Source: Cladobotryum mycophilum (lineage: Eukaryota > Ascomycota > Sordariomycetes > Hypocreales > Hypocreaceae). Taken from it: 64,000 bases of DNA. Position 1 is the first letter of the stretch. The number at the start of each line of letters is the position of its first letter. Made by a program: the position numbers and the translations under genes. Under the pieces are notes generated by a model. That model was not told the origin of the DNA, made no database searches, and worked only from the letters and a program-made list of their open reading frames with translations. The stretch covers positions 1,798,001 to 1,862,000 of the forward strand of contig JAVFKD010000004.1 in assembly GCA_036429605.1 (NCBI GenBank), written 5' to 3'. This document shows positions 1-10,169 of the stretch, piece by piece.

Positions 1-1007
1 GCCGAGGTCTCGAAGGAGGCAAACCCCTGAGTGTTCTGGCGGAAATACGTCTTTAGGGGAGAAAAAACACCAATATTAAGGGGTTGTGTGATGTGTGAGC
101 TATGTGCCGGCAGATAAAGAAGCTGTATACGGTTAATCCAGGCCAGATATATGAATTCCACAGTAATATGAGCCTTGTGGTTGTCTAGGATCAGGATACG
201 CTAATGAGACCGTATTTCTGGCGTTGTCTCAGGGATAAACACCTGTTCTAGCCATTTGAACAGTATCCCTGCGTTTGCCCAGCCTGTAGGGCTCGAGTCG
301 TATGCCCAGTCAGGAATTTCATCAGGAAACCACTGCTGTTGGACTGTCTTGCCTGTGTAGATCACATAGGGCTTGACCCGGTCTCCGGCAGCACTGACAC
401 ACTCTATAATAGTAACCCATTCACGAGAGTCGCTCTCTGTAACGGTTGCTGCTGTTGTTAGGCTTGTTCCTGCTACTTTTCCTGATCTGGTTTCCCCCTC
501 TGCAAGCCCGGTCTCGTCAAGGTTATAGATTCGGTTCATACTGACGGACTTGGCCTTGATCTCGTCGTCTAGACGATCCCAGAAACTTCGTATGACCCCC
601 TCGGTTGTATGGATCGTTCGGGAAGCCTCAATACCCCTAGAGACCTTTATCTTGACCTCCTCGTTGCGTTCAAAGAACCTGTCTACCCAATGTTGACCAA
701 GGTGTTGGTCGCTGCCACCCTGGGTCAGGATAAGCTACGCAAAGGAACGAATGCGCCGGCGGTTAGGGGCCCGGCCACAGGCTTCTTCGGACTTGATCCA
801 CTGTATGAGGTCTTGTTCTTGAACTTGTGATAGTTTTTGGGCGTTTTCTTTAGCTACTCGAATCGGTTGTGCACCTCGAAGTCGGTCATGTAAAGTCATC
901 TGAGGGATTCTATAGTATCGACTTGCGACCGCGACAGCAAGGCCATTTTGTATCTTTTGAATAGCCTCGTCGATGTTATTTTCTCTGTCTTCATTTGTCT
1001 TCGTCAT
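1..1007 (-). pseudogene. pogo/Fot1-like (Tc1-mariner) transposase, decayed, cut by the window edge
   Basis: One reading frame runs from ATG at 1007 to the left edge, broken only by two in-frame TAG stops (735-737 and 201-203). The N-terminus has a psq-type helix-turn-helix (residues about 15-40, VASRYYRIPQMTLHDRLRG) followed by a CENP-B-like DNA-binding stretch. The DDE catalytic core follows: IYNLDETG (first Asp), ILDNHKAHI (second Asp), then LPAHSSHITQPLNIGVF. In this family the last motif normally carries the third Asp (PLDVG); here it is Asn (codon at 75-77), a G-to-A type change. The element is therefore inactive as read: two stops and a lost catalytic residue. The changes fit repeat-induced point mutation (RIP), although the original codons of the stops are not known. 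Terminal repeats could not be identified because the other end lies outside the window. Confidence 0.88.
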
Positions 1008-1269
1008 GGCGAAAAAACGGCTTCAATTGGATTTAATTTGATAATGTTATTGCTATGCGAAAGTGTGGTGTTGAAAATGTGGCACTCATCGTTTACGTCA
1101 CGGTCTTGGGATGGTCACGGTGTTGTGGTGGGGCACTCTAAGTGCCTTGCTTTCAACCCCCTTTACCCCATCGACGCTGACAACAGTCTACTCAGTTCTC
1201 ATCACAACTTCAAAAAAAAAACAACTACCAAGTCCACCCACAAAGTCTTCATCCTAAAGCATAATCATC

Positions 1270-1500
1270 ATGACTCGCCTGCTCGGAACACTACTCATCC
1301 TCTCTTCCATCTCGCTGGCAGCAGCATTCCCAAAGGAAGCCATATCTTCAGTCAGCGAATACTTTCTAAATGAGCAGGGAGAGGTTGTCCCGAACTTGTG
1401 TCCTACTTGTACCCACTGCAGTGCAGCTGGATCGGGATGTACCAGCTGCTGTAGCCAGGATGGTTGCTGGTGCACTTGCAACGGAGGTCGTACATGCTAG
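1270..1500 (+). CDS. Small secreted cysteine-rich protein
   Basis: An intact 76-aa ORF with a clear signal peptide (MTRLLGTLLILSSISLAAA, cleavage probably before FPKE). The mature part is about 57 aa and holds ten cysteines, all in the last 35 residues, spaced C-x2-C-x2-C-x6-C-x2-CC-x4-C-x-C-x-C-x5-C, ending on a cysteine. Ten cysteines allow five disulfides; the density of CC and CxC also recalls metallothioneins, but those are cytosolic and lack a leader. The A/C-rich stretch just upstream of the ATG, including an A10 run, is typical of a fungal 5' leader. I do not recognise the family. Size, leader and cysteine content match effector-like small secreted proteins; its position beside a transposon relic is common for such genes. 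Function unknown. Confidence 0.7.
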   Translation: MTRLLGTLLILSSISLAAAFPKEAISSVSEYFLNEQGEVVPNLCPTCTHCSAAGSGCTSCCSQDGCWCTCNGGRTC

Positions 1501-2798
1501 TCGCAGTAAGCGTTGTGTAATAGATGGATGGATAGTATGACCAGAACGGCCATGAGAGGTTGCATAAGTAGAGTGGCTACACAATCTACAGCCAAGCATC
1601 GATCTAGTAACACATATAATGGCATATTACGTTTTGTCTTTCCATTGACAAGTCTGTATACCCCTCCCTTGCGACCTGTGAGTGATGCGTGTAACTTCCA
1701 GTCTGAAGATCTGCACTCAAAAGTACCAACACTCAGTTGGGCGTGTGCTCCTTTATTCCGCAAGTTTGTACTAGCGCCAACACTCCTCCCAGGCAAGCAA
1801 CGGGAGACGTGAAGTAGCGGCTGTCACCATCAACACTCCCCTCATCCCCACAAAACAAAGACTCCCAAGGGACCTTTTGACCACGCTTCTCAATCCTACT
1901 CGGTTTTATCACGGAGCCGAATCGTCACTTATCATACACCTCGTAAATACTATCTATACTACCTATACTAGCTATGATATTAAATCTGCCTGGTGGTGCA
2001 AGCAAAAGGACCAACACTAGCCGGCCGGGATGCTCTCAACAAGGCAATGGCCGAGCCGCCACATGCAACCCGATTCGCCATCTACTTGTAATCCGGACAT
2101 CTGTATGGAATACCGCCGATGTTATATTCACCATCGCGCCGGTAATAGCCCGGTAGCCGAGGAAGCCTACATCAAGTCACAGTATCACAATAACTTATGA
2201 AGAGCCTCTTAAGAAGAGGTTGCATGTATACCAAAAGATCAGTTCCAAGCCCACTCATCTTGGCCTATCCTAAAGAGCATCATTGGCTCCGATGAAAACA
2301 CCGTGGTCGCAGTTATTAAAAAAACCGTAAAAGATAGCCATGGAGAGTTGGTTAGTTCATAGATATGTCATATCTATAGATCAATAAATCAGTTATGTGT
2401 ATAACCATGTAGGGTAACAAGGAGGGCAAAAATAGAACGTAACCACCAAGGAGCCTCACGACGTCACAGTCATTCATCAAATTAAACGAACAAGTTCGAT
2501 GGCTCAATTATTTTTCTATACACAACAGATCAAATAACCCGCTTATCCTATAGCCTTAGCCAGCATATTTTAACGCCCCGATCAGTAAACAAAACCTTCC
2601 TGACCAAGCGCCTCCAATGGCTCCATGAACATTACCATACCCGTATCATGCTAAAACGCAGTAATAAGAGTTACAGATCCAGATAATCTAGATGCAACCT
2701 GCGTGTCGTTAAGAAACCATGTATCAAAACTAAATCCCCAAGACAGTAGGCTCAAGTAATAACACCCTGAACACAACTACAGCGTGGCCCAAGGTGCT
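1501..2798. other. Gene-free stretch
   Basis: Nothing codes convincingly here. The part from about 2160 to 2790 is AT-rich and has no long ORF. It holds the 3' flank of the secreted-protein gene and the 3' flank of the NACHT gene. Confidence 0.6.
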
Positions 2799-5700
2799 CT
2801 ACCCAGCCGTTTCATCAAAAATTGTCGAGTACCCCAGAACCTTCTGCCTCTTATGACTTGATGTTGATGCTCGCTCCCCTTGACACCTTTTCAGCGCGCC
2901 GCTCTTCAAACCACGACTTTGCGAACCCTCCCTCTTTCGAATCATGTCCACAAGGGCAGAACTCCCGCTACCAGGAAAGACCGCCAGCAAGCCAGTGACC
3001 AACGACTCCATATCCAATCCCGCTCGCACCCCCTTGTGACGAACTTCTGAATGACTCTTGTTAAAAATCTTCGCCTGTCTGGTTCAATCCGTACCCCATC
3101 CCTATTATACTTGTGCAGATAAGCGGCCACCGTTTCAGATACCTCTTCGAGCTGTGACGACCCATCTTGTTCGCTCAGGTCAAAGAAGTCATCAAGAGCG
3201 CCGAGGCACTGCTGTGATGACCGGTGACTGGTTCCGTAGGAAAACAACGCTTCGATGAAATGTGTACAGGGATAGATTTTTGGCTTGAGATGAATGCGAT
3301 TTGGCGGTGCGTGTGTGTATTCATCTTCTATATCGTCTCTCATCGCTGCGGAGATGGCAATATCCTTTCTCGCGCCATGCTTAAAAAAAGCGAGAATATG
3401 GAATGCCGAATGACCAAAAGAAAGTCGTCGCTCTCGACCCCGAGACAAGTTCGCTGCACGAATCGATACCATGGCGATGGGCCACCAACGTCGTCATTGG
3501 GATCATGGCCAGACTCGAGAAGCTGGGCCAGTATGCGCATATGATTATCCGTCCACACCTTCTGTGCAAGAATGGTATGCAGGGGGACTCGAATACGCTG
3601 TTAAAGTAGTCGGGGTATTCCTTCAGCTTGAGGGCAACGTGCCTAAACACCCCGACCCTAATAATTTCTGTCCGAAATACGAAATCGGGCGTGATGTCGA
3701 GAACGATGGAATCGCTGCAGCAACTAACATCCTGAAACAGATCCTCAACGGCATCAAGATGCTTCAATGCAGACTCGGTCGACTCATCGAATGCCTCATT
3801 AGCATACTCAAGACCCTCTCTCCAAAAGGGCTGTTCATCCGCAAGAGTCAGCCAATCCGTCGACTGCACCCAGTTCTTGAAGAGAAAAACAAAGGCCTTG
3901 AGCGTTGAAAGGTTAACCATAAAGTCCTGCCCGCTCTTTTGCTCCAGGTAGTCGCTCAACTCCCGCGTAAGTAGAAAATCCCGAACCGTGCGATGAAGAA
4001 ATTCGACGCGCTCGTGCTTGATCTCGAGCAAGCCACCGCACTGAGCATTGATTCGTCGCTGGCATTGTTCTATTACACTGTCCCTGTTCTGCGACGAGTA
4101 TGATTCCGTTGACCTGTTTATGGCATAATCCTCATCCTCTTCCTCGAATTCTTGAACATGGAAAAACTCTAGGTTCAGGGAATGTCTGGCATTAATGGCT
4201 ATCCGAAGGATGATTGCCATTCTTTGATGATAAAGCGGATCCACTAGGTCGAGCATATGCTTGAAAAAGGGTTCGAGGTCAGTAGGAAGCCTTTTGAGTC
4301 TCCTCTCCAAGTCGTTCATGGTGTCTCCGTTCACAAGCCCATCCCGCAACGATCTTGTCACAAGAAATACCCAGAGGAAGACACCTTGTGTCCTCTCTGT
4401 TATGTTGTGAATGAGGGCATCCATCTGGCCTCTCGGGAAATTTGTCTCGCTCCACCGGCAATGCTCCGATAGCCTTGCCCTTGTATAGGCCAAGATATCC
4501 TGCCGAGTGAGTTGATGCACGTACAGTTTCTGCGAGGGTTCGATTCCGAATGTATCTTCAAAGACGTTCCAAGGCCGGCTCGAGAGGCAAAATTTGAAAT
4601 TCGGCGACTTGGAGAGATTATTGAGTAACTGGGCCATCTCATAATGGTCACCATCAAACTCATCAATACCATCGATGAAGACACAATACTTTGTCCGTAG
4701 TCCGGAACGTGAACCCAACGCCCATAAAGCCTCCAGGAGCTCCGTAACAAGCCACTCCGTGTGTTGCTGTGAGGTAGAGTGACCAAGGCGAGTTTTCAAC
4801 CAGCGCTGCGGGCAAATCTCAGGGATTTGTTCCGGGCACGAACGAAATATGTCGTATAGTAGCGACTGTAAAAGGCCTTTTTGGGTCTTCTGCATCGCAG
4901 TTCCTCCCGTCCAAAAATAGTGCTTGGCCGTAGCCAATTTCTGCGAGCCCGCCCATACCTTGAGCAGTCTTTGCGTCTGTTCATGATCCGCGACAAACTT
5001 CATGAGTGTCGATTTCCCAGATCCTGCTTTTCCCGATACCCAAAAAAGACCATGCCCACTTCGGAGCCATGTGTAGAGCCTAGAGGACCCATCGTCTTCT
5101 TCTTTGCGGGATTTATCTTCGGGTTCCAACGTCCACTTGAATGTCAGCTTGTGCGCAAGGGGAATGTCTTCATGCCGGAGAGGACGGCACTTAAAGTCCA
5201 AGCTCTTGAGGAACGTTTGCTGTCTCGCGATAACTGCCAAGTCTGCTTCCGTCACAGACAGACCCGATACTCCATCCACCAGTGATTCGATATCGTCCAG
5301 ATCCATCTTGGTTACATTACCCGTGGGATCCTCTTCCAACACAATCCCAGCGCCCCTAGTACGCGCACCAGGATCACCAGATGAGTCGAGGTTTACACTT
5401 TCCGGACCTGATGGCATGCTCTGCTTGATCTCTGCGAGACGAGCCATGACTTTGTCAAATTTTGACGATTGATCGAGCTGCAGCTTGAAGCTTTCATCTC
5501 GAAGGGCAGTCAACGCGGAGAGCAGATAGAACTGCTGCTGGCTGAATGATAATTGATGAGTAGAGAGCCAGTATGATGTTTCTGGTATCTCACCTTAGCA
5601 GAGGGAAGAAATTGAGCGCTATGGCCTTTCGGTATTGATCAATCCTTGCTTGAAGGCCCTCGATATCCTTACTACTCCAGACAGTCCTAATGGCTACGCG

Positions 5701-6093
5701 AAACGACCTCAGAAGACGGTTCGGCCCCGGTTTGACCCGAAGTTTCTGTACAGTCGCTAGTAGCTCTTCACAAAGACCATTACAGTCCCTTGTGAGATAA
5801 TCCAAAGACTGAATACACTTCTGCACATTGATTTTGTGAGGAGAGTCGGCGGGCTGCCATATGTTCCCAAGTTTTGAGTCCCGGTCGCCCTGACTCGATG
5901 CGCCTTGAGCAGGATCGGCCAGCTCGCTGGAGAAGGTTTGTAGTTTCTGATAAACCTTTTCGAGGTCAAGATTATGCTGTGAGGCGCCTTCTGCTGACTT
6001 GGATATGGCGCATGCGGAGGATACCAGCTTCGAAGCAAAGTGCACAAACCGCACGGTATTGCTGGCCATGCCTAGCGCAGAGAGGGGGTCCAT
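2799..6093 (-). CDS. NACHT-domain STAND NTPase (fungal NLR-like), with three apparent missing bases near the 3' end
   Basis: Exon 1 (6093-5594) starts MDPLSALGMASNTVRFVHFA, the helical N-terminal domain found on many fungal STAND proteins. A phase-2 intron (5593-5542, GTGAGA...TTCAG) leads to exon 2 (from 5541). The NACHT domain has a Walker A GKAGSGKST near residue 337 and a Walker B YCVFIDGIDEFDG near 455, followed by FCLSSRPW (sensor-like) and a winged-helix-like region with LHRTVRDFLL. The last 270 residues, with ankyrin-like phrases such as MRILAQLLESGHDPND, are spread over three frames. Each jump equals one missing base at a homopolymer: G5 at 3582-3586, A7 at 3383-3389 and C5 at 3029-3033 (plus strand). 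The protein then ends at 2799. Such proteins act in the cytoplasm as signal-sensing NTPases in non-self recognition and cell death. Either the sequence has base-calling errors here or the C-terminus is decaying. Confidence 0.8.
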
Positions 6094-6990
6094 GATGATG
6101 ATGCTGATTGAAGGGACATGAAGCAAGATGGTGATGTATATCAGAGCATCATAGTATAAGATAAGTTTAAATTAAGCAATTTGAATGGAGCTGTTTAGAC
6201 GTCGCCACGTATAAGTATTGCCAGACAGAACATCACCGGTGCGGTCAAGTACTCAGCCACGAACTGGCTGTGCCTCATATGCGGTCATGAATGGCTGCAA
6301 CCATGGATAGATCATCCGGCCTAGGGCCGTATGTCGGGGATCAAGGCAAATGGTGCAGTGATCGAAAAAGGAAATGAATACGTTGTACGGAGCAGCGTAA
6401 AAGAGCTGAAGGTGACCTGCCAGGTTCATGGCAAGTGAGCTAAGCCCCCAAGCCCCTCAGTCGTCAGCTAGAAATAGAGAGGCAACCGAGCGCCATCAGC
6501 ACACCACGACCAAGATGGAGGGTACAGTTATATGACAAAAGTCGGCGTTCACCTCTCTTAACACTACCGCGGATCAATGAGCATAGACTTTTGTCAGCTC
6601 ATTGTACCGAGGTAGTGATCCAGGTTAATCTGCCTCAGCGATATAAATCATGAAGCTTCCTCTTCAACAGCAATATTCCCAGTCACAATCTCCATCTCAA
6701 AGAGCTCTGCATTCATCGGCATCATCTGAATTGTCATCAATATTCTGAGATAGTCTTATTCTTACATCTAACAAGACATGCCGCATCCGAATAGGAAACT
6801 CCATTGAAACGCGCATTTTTGAACTCACTGTGTAGCCTAAATCCTCTTCCAGCCAAATCCCACGTTCCATAACCAAAATCCAGTCTCCTCTCATCCCGTC
6901 CCACTTCCAAAAATCGGAGTCATAAATCATGATAAAAGTCCATTTGTTCGATTGTTTTTTTGTTGATACATTGCGCCAAGTTATAGCGCT
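6094..6990. other. Gene-free stretch containing a MITE-like element
   Basis: This is the 5' flank of the NACHT gene and the 3' flank of the coiled-coil gene. A 77-aa ATG-started ORF on the minus strand (6930-6697) lacks recognisable domains and is not called as a gene. The inverted-repeat element at 6521-6608 is listed separately. Confidence 0.55.
6521..6608. repeat. MITE-like inverted-repeat element, copy 1
   Basis: Two 23-nt arms (6521-6543 and 6586-6608) are inverted copies with 4 mismatches. The inner 11 nt pair perfectly (TGACAAAAGTC / GACTTTTGTCA) and the outer ends read GGTACA / TGTACC. The 42-nt spacer has no coding content. A diverged second copy lies at about 59955-60042; over 35 nt (6572-6606 against 60003-60037) the two differ at 4 positions. 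Two dispersed copies with inverted ends suggest a small non-autonomous element. No target-site duplication was identified. Confidence 0.55.
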
Positions 6991-8733
6991 TTACTGCCCG
7001 TACTGAATCCCTAATCCGACTCTGGGGTTCTCGGAAACTGGTCCACTGGGGCGAATCCTCTTGTTTGGGCTTGCGTGACCACGTCCCTCACCCACAGCGC
7101 TGCTGCTGCTAAACTTGCGCTTATCTGATCCGGCATTATTATTGGGAAACAATTTGGCGTGCATTGCTGCTGATTTCTCTGCAGGACCTTGCATTTCATC
7201 ACCAGGCCCAGTTGCGGCCGTTTCAAAGCTACGACCAGCTTGTCGACGTAGGATTTCAGTTGCCGCCTGACTTGCTTGACTTCCATAGACTTCTTCCTCT
7301 TCCTCTTCCTGGGAGTCGTTGACCCGATCTTGTCTTGATTCCGTACTGGCCAATTGTCGAGTCGCATGTGCCGCCAGTGACTGCACCGCCTTGACCGATT
7401 CGACAGCCTGCCTAGCTAGCTCCTCGTTATCTTCTGCAGAAATGGTACTCTCTCGGCTCTTGCGTCGCGCATTTCGTTTCGAGGGTGGAGTCGCTGGAAT
7501 GAAATGTCGTTGCGAGTATCGTGACCGTGGCTCGGTCTGAGCTACCAGATTTACCGAAGGCAGCAGGCCACCGCGCTCTCCATTCGGCCTATTTAGCGGC
7601 GTGGTAGGCAGCGATGACATGGACTGAGCATTTCGCTGATGCCTACCCATCAGTCGAGGGGCAGGCCTCACCATCACCATGGGCGTGGTTGGAGCACTGT
7701 TATTGTTGTTATCTTGGCTTTGGCTCATTGCCTCGAGGAGAGCTGAGAGACCATGCTCGCGGCCATCCGACTCTTCCCGGTGCAGAGCGCGAGGTGTTTG
7801 GCGGGGCGTCGAGCGATGTTGAGGTGTCATTGTCGTCTGCTTTGGGGTCAAAGCACCGTGAAAGATACCACCCGGACTGCAGAGCATGTGAAAGTGTTCG
7901 CGATTTTCCCTGATGCGATTGAGGAGCATTTCTCTTTCCTCTGCCAGACCAATGGTTTCCTCCTCTTTCTGCTGAATGACCTTCTTTGCCAGCTTGACGC
8001 GTCGGTTCAAGTTTTCGTTTTCCTCCATGGCTGTTTCGTACCACATCTTCATCTGGAGGTATTTGGATTGGAGGGAATCGGAAGCACCACTGAGCTCTCG
8101 CTTTGCTTGGCGCGAATGCTCGGCCATCCGTAAAGCGTCTACCTGTCGACGGACCATATCGTGTTCCACGGCAGCGCGTTTGGATTCTTCATCGGCCTGT
8201 AGGCTAAGCAGATTGTACTGTAGTTTGTGGTGGGCAGCCTCCATCTTTAACTTCTGATGCTCGGCGATGCATGTCTGCAACATGGCGCGTAGTTCATCGG
8301 CCGAAGCCTCCAGCACCTGGCGAGGTACCGGCAGCACGTAGTCGGAGGAAATGTCTCGCTCACGCATCGTGTTGAGAATCGTAGCTGGTGGGGAGAAGAG
8401 GACAGACTGTTGGGAGTTTGGAAAGGTACGTCTAGAATTGGTGTCGTTGTTGGTCGCGACTTGGGTAGACGGCGGTGGAGTAAGCGACGAAGGAATAACG
8501 GTAACGGCAGGTCGGTCGTCGTTTAATTCAGTTTTGAACGAAGAGTTTGGATCAATTGGGGATCCTGGGACTTCTGTGGACGGCAGCGCTATTTGCGATG
8601 ACGGCTGAGGGCCCGTCTCTTGAGGGGTACAAGGCTCGAGGGTACCAGCAGATTGCTCTTCAGCCGCGATGGAAGGGGAGCCATTGGCATGAGGAGGAGG
8701 AGGAGCGTCAAGCTCTGAATCTGATGTCGCCAT
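6991..8733 (-). CDS. Coiled-coil protein of unknown function
   Basis: The protein is 580 aa from MATSDSELDA; an in-frame ATG at 8835 exists, but the one at 8733 has an excellent context (CACCATGGCG) and the upstream residues look like leader sequence. The N-terminal 130 residues are Pro/Ser/Thr-rich and disordered. A long heptad-rich coiled coil follows (about residues 140-310: AEHQKLKMEAAHHKLQYNLL through VIQQKEEETIGLAEEREMLL). The C-terminal half is low complexity with many S/T-P sites (TPRQTPR, SLPTTPLNRP) and basic clusters (KRNARRKSRES, SPNKRIRPSG) that could serve as nuclear localisation signals. No enzymatic motif is visible. S/T-P clusters plus a coiled coil fit a cytoskeletal, spindle-pole or nuclear scaffold, but that is only inference. 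A conserved fungal protein by composition; no symbol can be given. Confidence 0.85.
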   Translation of the reverse strand: MATSDSELDAPPPPHANGSPSIAAEEQSAGTLEPCTPQETGPQPSSQIALPSTEVPGSPIDPNSSFKTELNDDRPAVTVIPSSLTPPPSTQVATNNDTNSRRTFPNSQQSVLFSPPATILNTMRERDISSDYVLPVPRQVLEASADELRAMLQTCIAEHQKLKMEAAHHKLQYNLLSLQADEESKRAAVEHDMVRRQVDALRMAEHSRQAKRELSGASDSLQSKYLQMKMWYETAMEENENLNRRVKLAKKVIQQKEEETIGLAEEREMLLNRIRENREHFHMLCSPGGIFHGALTPKQTTMTPQHRSTPRQTPRALHREESDGREHGLSALLEAMSQSQDNNNNSAPTTPMVMVRPAPRLMGRHQRNAQSMSSLPTTPLNRPNGERGGLLPSVNLVAQTEPRSRYSQRHFIPATPPSKRNARRKSRESTISAEDNEELARQAVESVKAVQSLAAHATRQLASTESRQDRVNDSQEEEEEEVYGSQASQAATEILRRQAGRSFETAATGPGDEMQGPAEKSAAMHAKLFPNNNAGSDKRKFSSSSAVGEGRGHASPNKRIRPSGPVSENPRVGLGIQYGQ

Positions 8734-10169
8734 GGTGAAAAGGCCCAGGCAGCAGTTAAAAAAAGATTTATTGGACTCTGGTGTGCGATGCGATGGAGAC
8801 TGCTTCCTCAGAGACAAGGCAAAAAAGCAAGGCAAGGCAAGGCTTACGGCTGTGCAGCAAGCAGCAAGCAGATGTGGAGCTTTTTTTTTTTTTGCACAAT
8901 TCTGCTGCCTCTTCTCGACTCGGCTCGACTCGACTTCTTCTCTTTGGCCTGGCGGTGGATGGATTTTACTTGGCTCGCCAAGAAACCTCCGAGATGCAAT
9001 GCAGCGTGAAAAGGCTTTTTTCTAGAAAAGAGTAACAGAGCACAAATGCTTGTCAATGGACGGGCATGATAAAAGGAAAGACAATAGCAGCTCCTCCGTC
9101 AGTAGCGAGGCGAGATACGTGGCGCTGCGTGTGTCGTGTTTCGTCGTGTCGTGTGGTGAATCGTGTGGAGAGGATGGAGCAAAATTGTGAACGTTGAATG
9201 GGGAAGACGATGCATGGATGGATGCTGGATGCTGGAATAGAGATGGTCCAAGCTGACTACTGCACTCTGCACATGCTGCACGCTGGCACAGGGCAACTTC
9301 ACAGTGGGATGCACCACTACTAGTACCGCCACAGGTGCTGCCAACCCCACTAAGCCCGCTATAGCATAGCCCAGGGCTGGTATTGGCCGCTGCGGCTGGC
9401 TCGCTGGCTCGTGAAGGGAGGATGAAACCTTGCAAAAATTGGAGAGGCTGGCCAGTCAGAGTTCATCATCTGCATAGCTGGCACGGGCCACTATGGCATG
9501 ATTGGGGGACGCGACTTGACTCTTGTTTACATTAGACTTCATTGGATTGAAATTCTGTCAGTATCTGCAGCTTTTGGCTAGCCAGGGGCAAGGTTTGCCT
9601 GTGCAACTCTGTCAGGAGAAGCTTTGCATTACTCCGTAGAGCCGAGGATTAGCCATTCATCATACTACAAGTACCTATGCACAAGTATCTTCGTACCTTG
9701 AACACACATGCCTGTTAGATGCAGGACACGAGACAGGGGGGCATGAGACAACCTTGATAAAGTCCATTCCATGTTCATTATCGCGATGCATCTTTGATCA
9801 GCATTGCTGATGATAAAGCCATGACCACTATACAATCATTCAGTTTGCTTCACAAAACCAAGTGGCTACATCACGTAGTTTTCCAGGCATTCAGCAGTCC
9901 ACCCACCATCACAGATTGGAATGCTCAGGACAAAAGATTCAGACAGACGACTAGATATTATTACGCTAGCTTTTCTATCTCGGTACACCCATGTAGTAAT
10001 GCCAAAATGTTTGTACACGAACATCTCCTTGATTAGTGATACAGATATAGTATGGCATCCCCCTCTTCAACACATTCACTCGGAACTGGCATATTCCATA
10101 TCTTACATTACTCCTAACCGTCCTGACCCGGCTCCTAATCAATTCATTCCTATAACTCATGCCCCATGC
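8734..10169. other. Gene-free stretch: promoter of the coiled-coil gene and 3' flank of the LRR gene
   Basis: It contains a T13 run near 8881-8893 and short repeats of the form CTCGACTCGGCTCGACTCGA (about 8913-8932) typical of a leader region. Minus-strand ORFs of 83-137 aa in 9022-9435 are low complexity (Ser/His-rich) and overlap each other, so they are not called. No gene is seen in 9440-10169. Confidence 0.55.

Noticed and set aside
6697..6930. 77-aa ATG-started minus-strand ORF (MIYDSDFWKWDGMRGDWILV)
   Set aside because: No domain, leader or conserved motif; lies immediately downstream of the coiled-coil gene and could be its 3' untranslated region.
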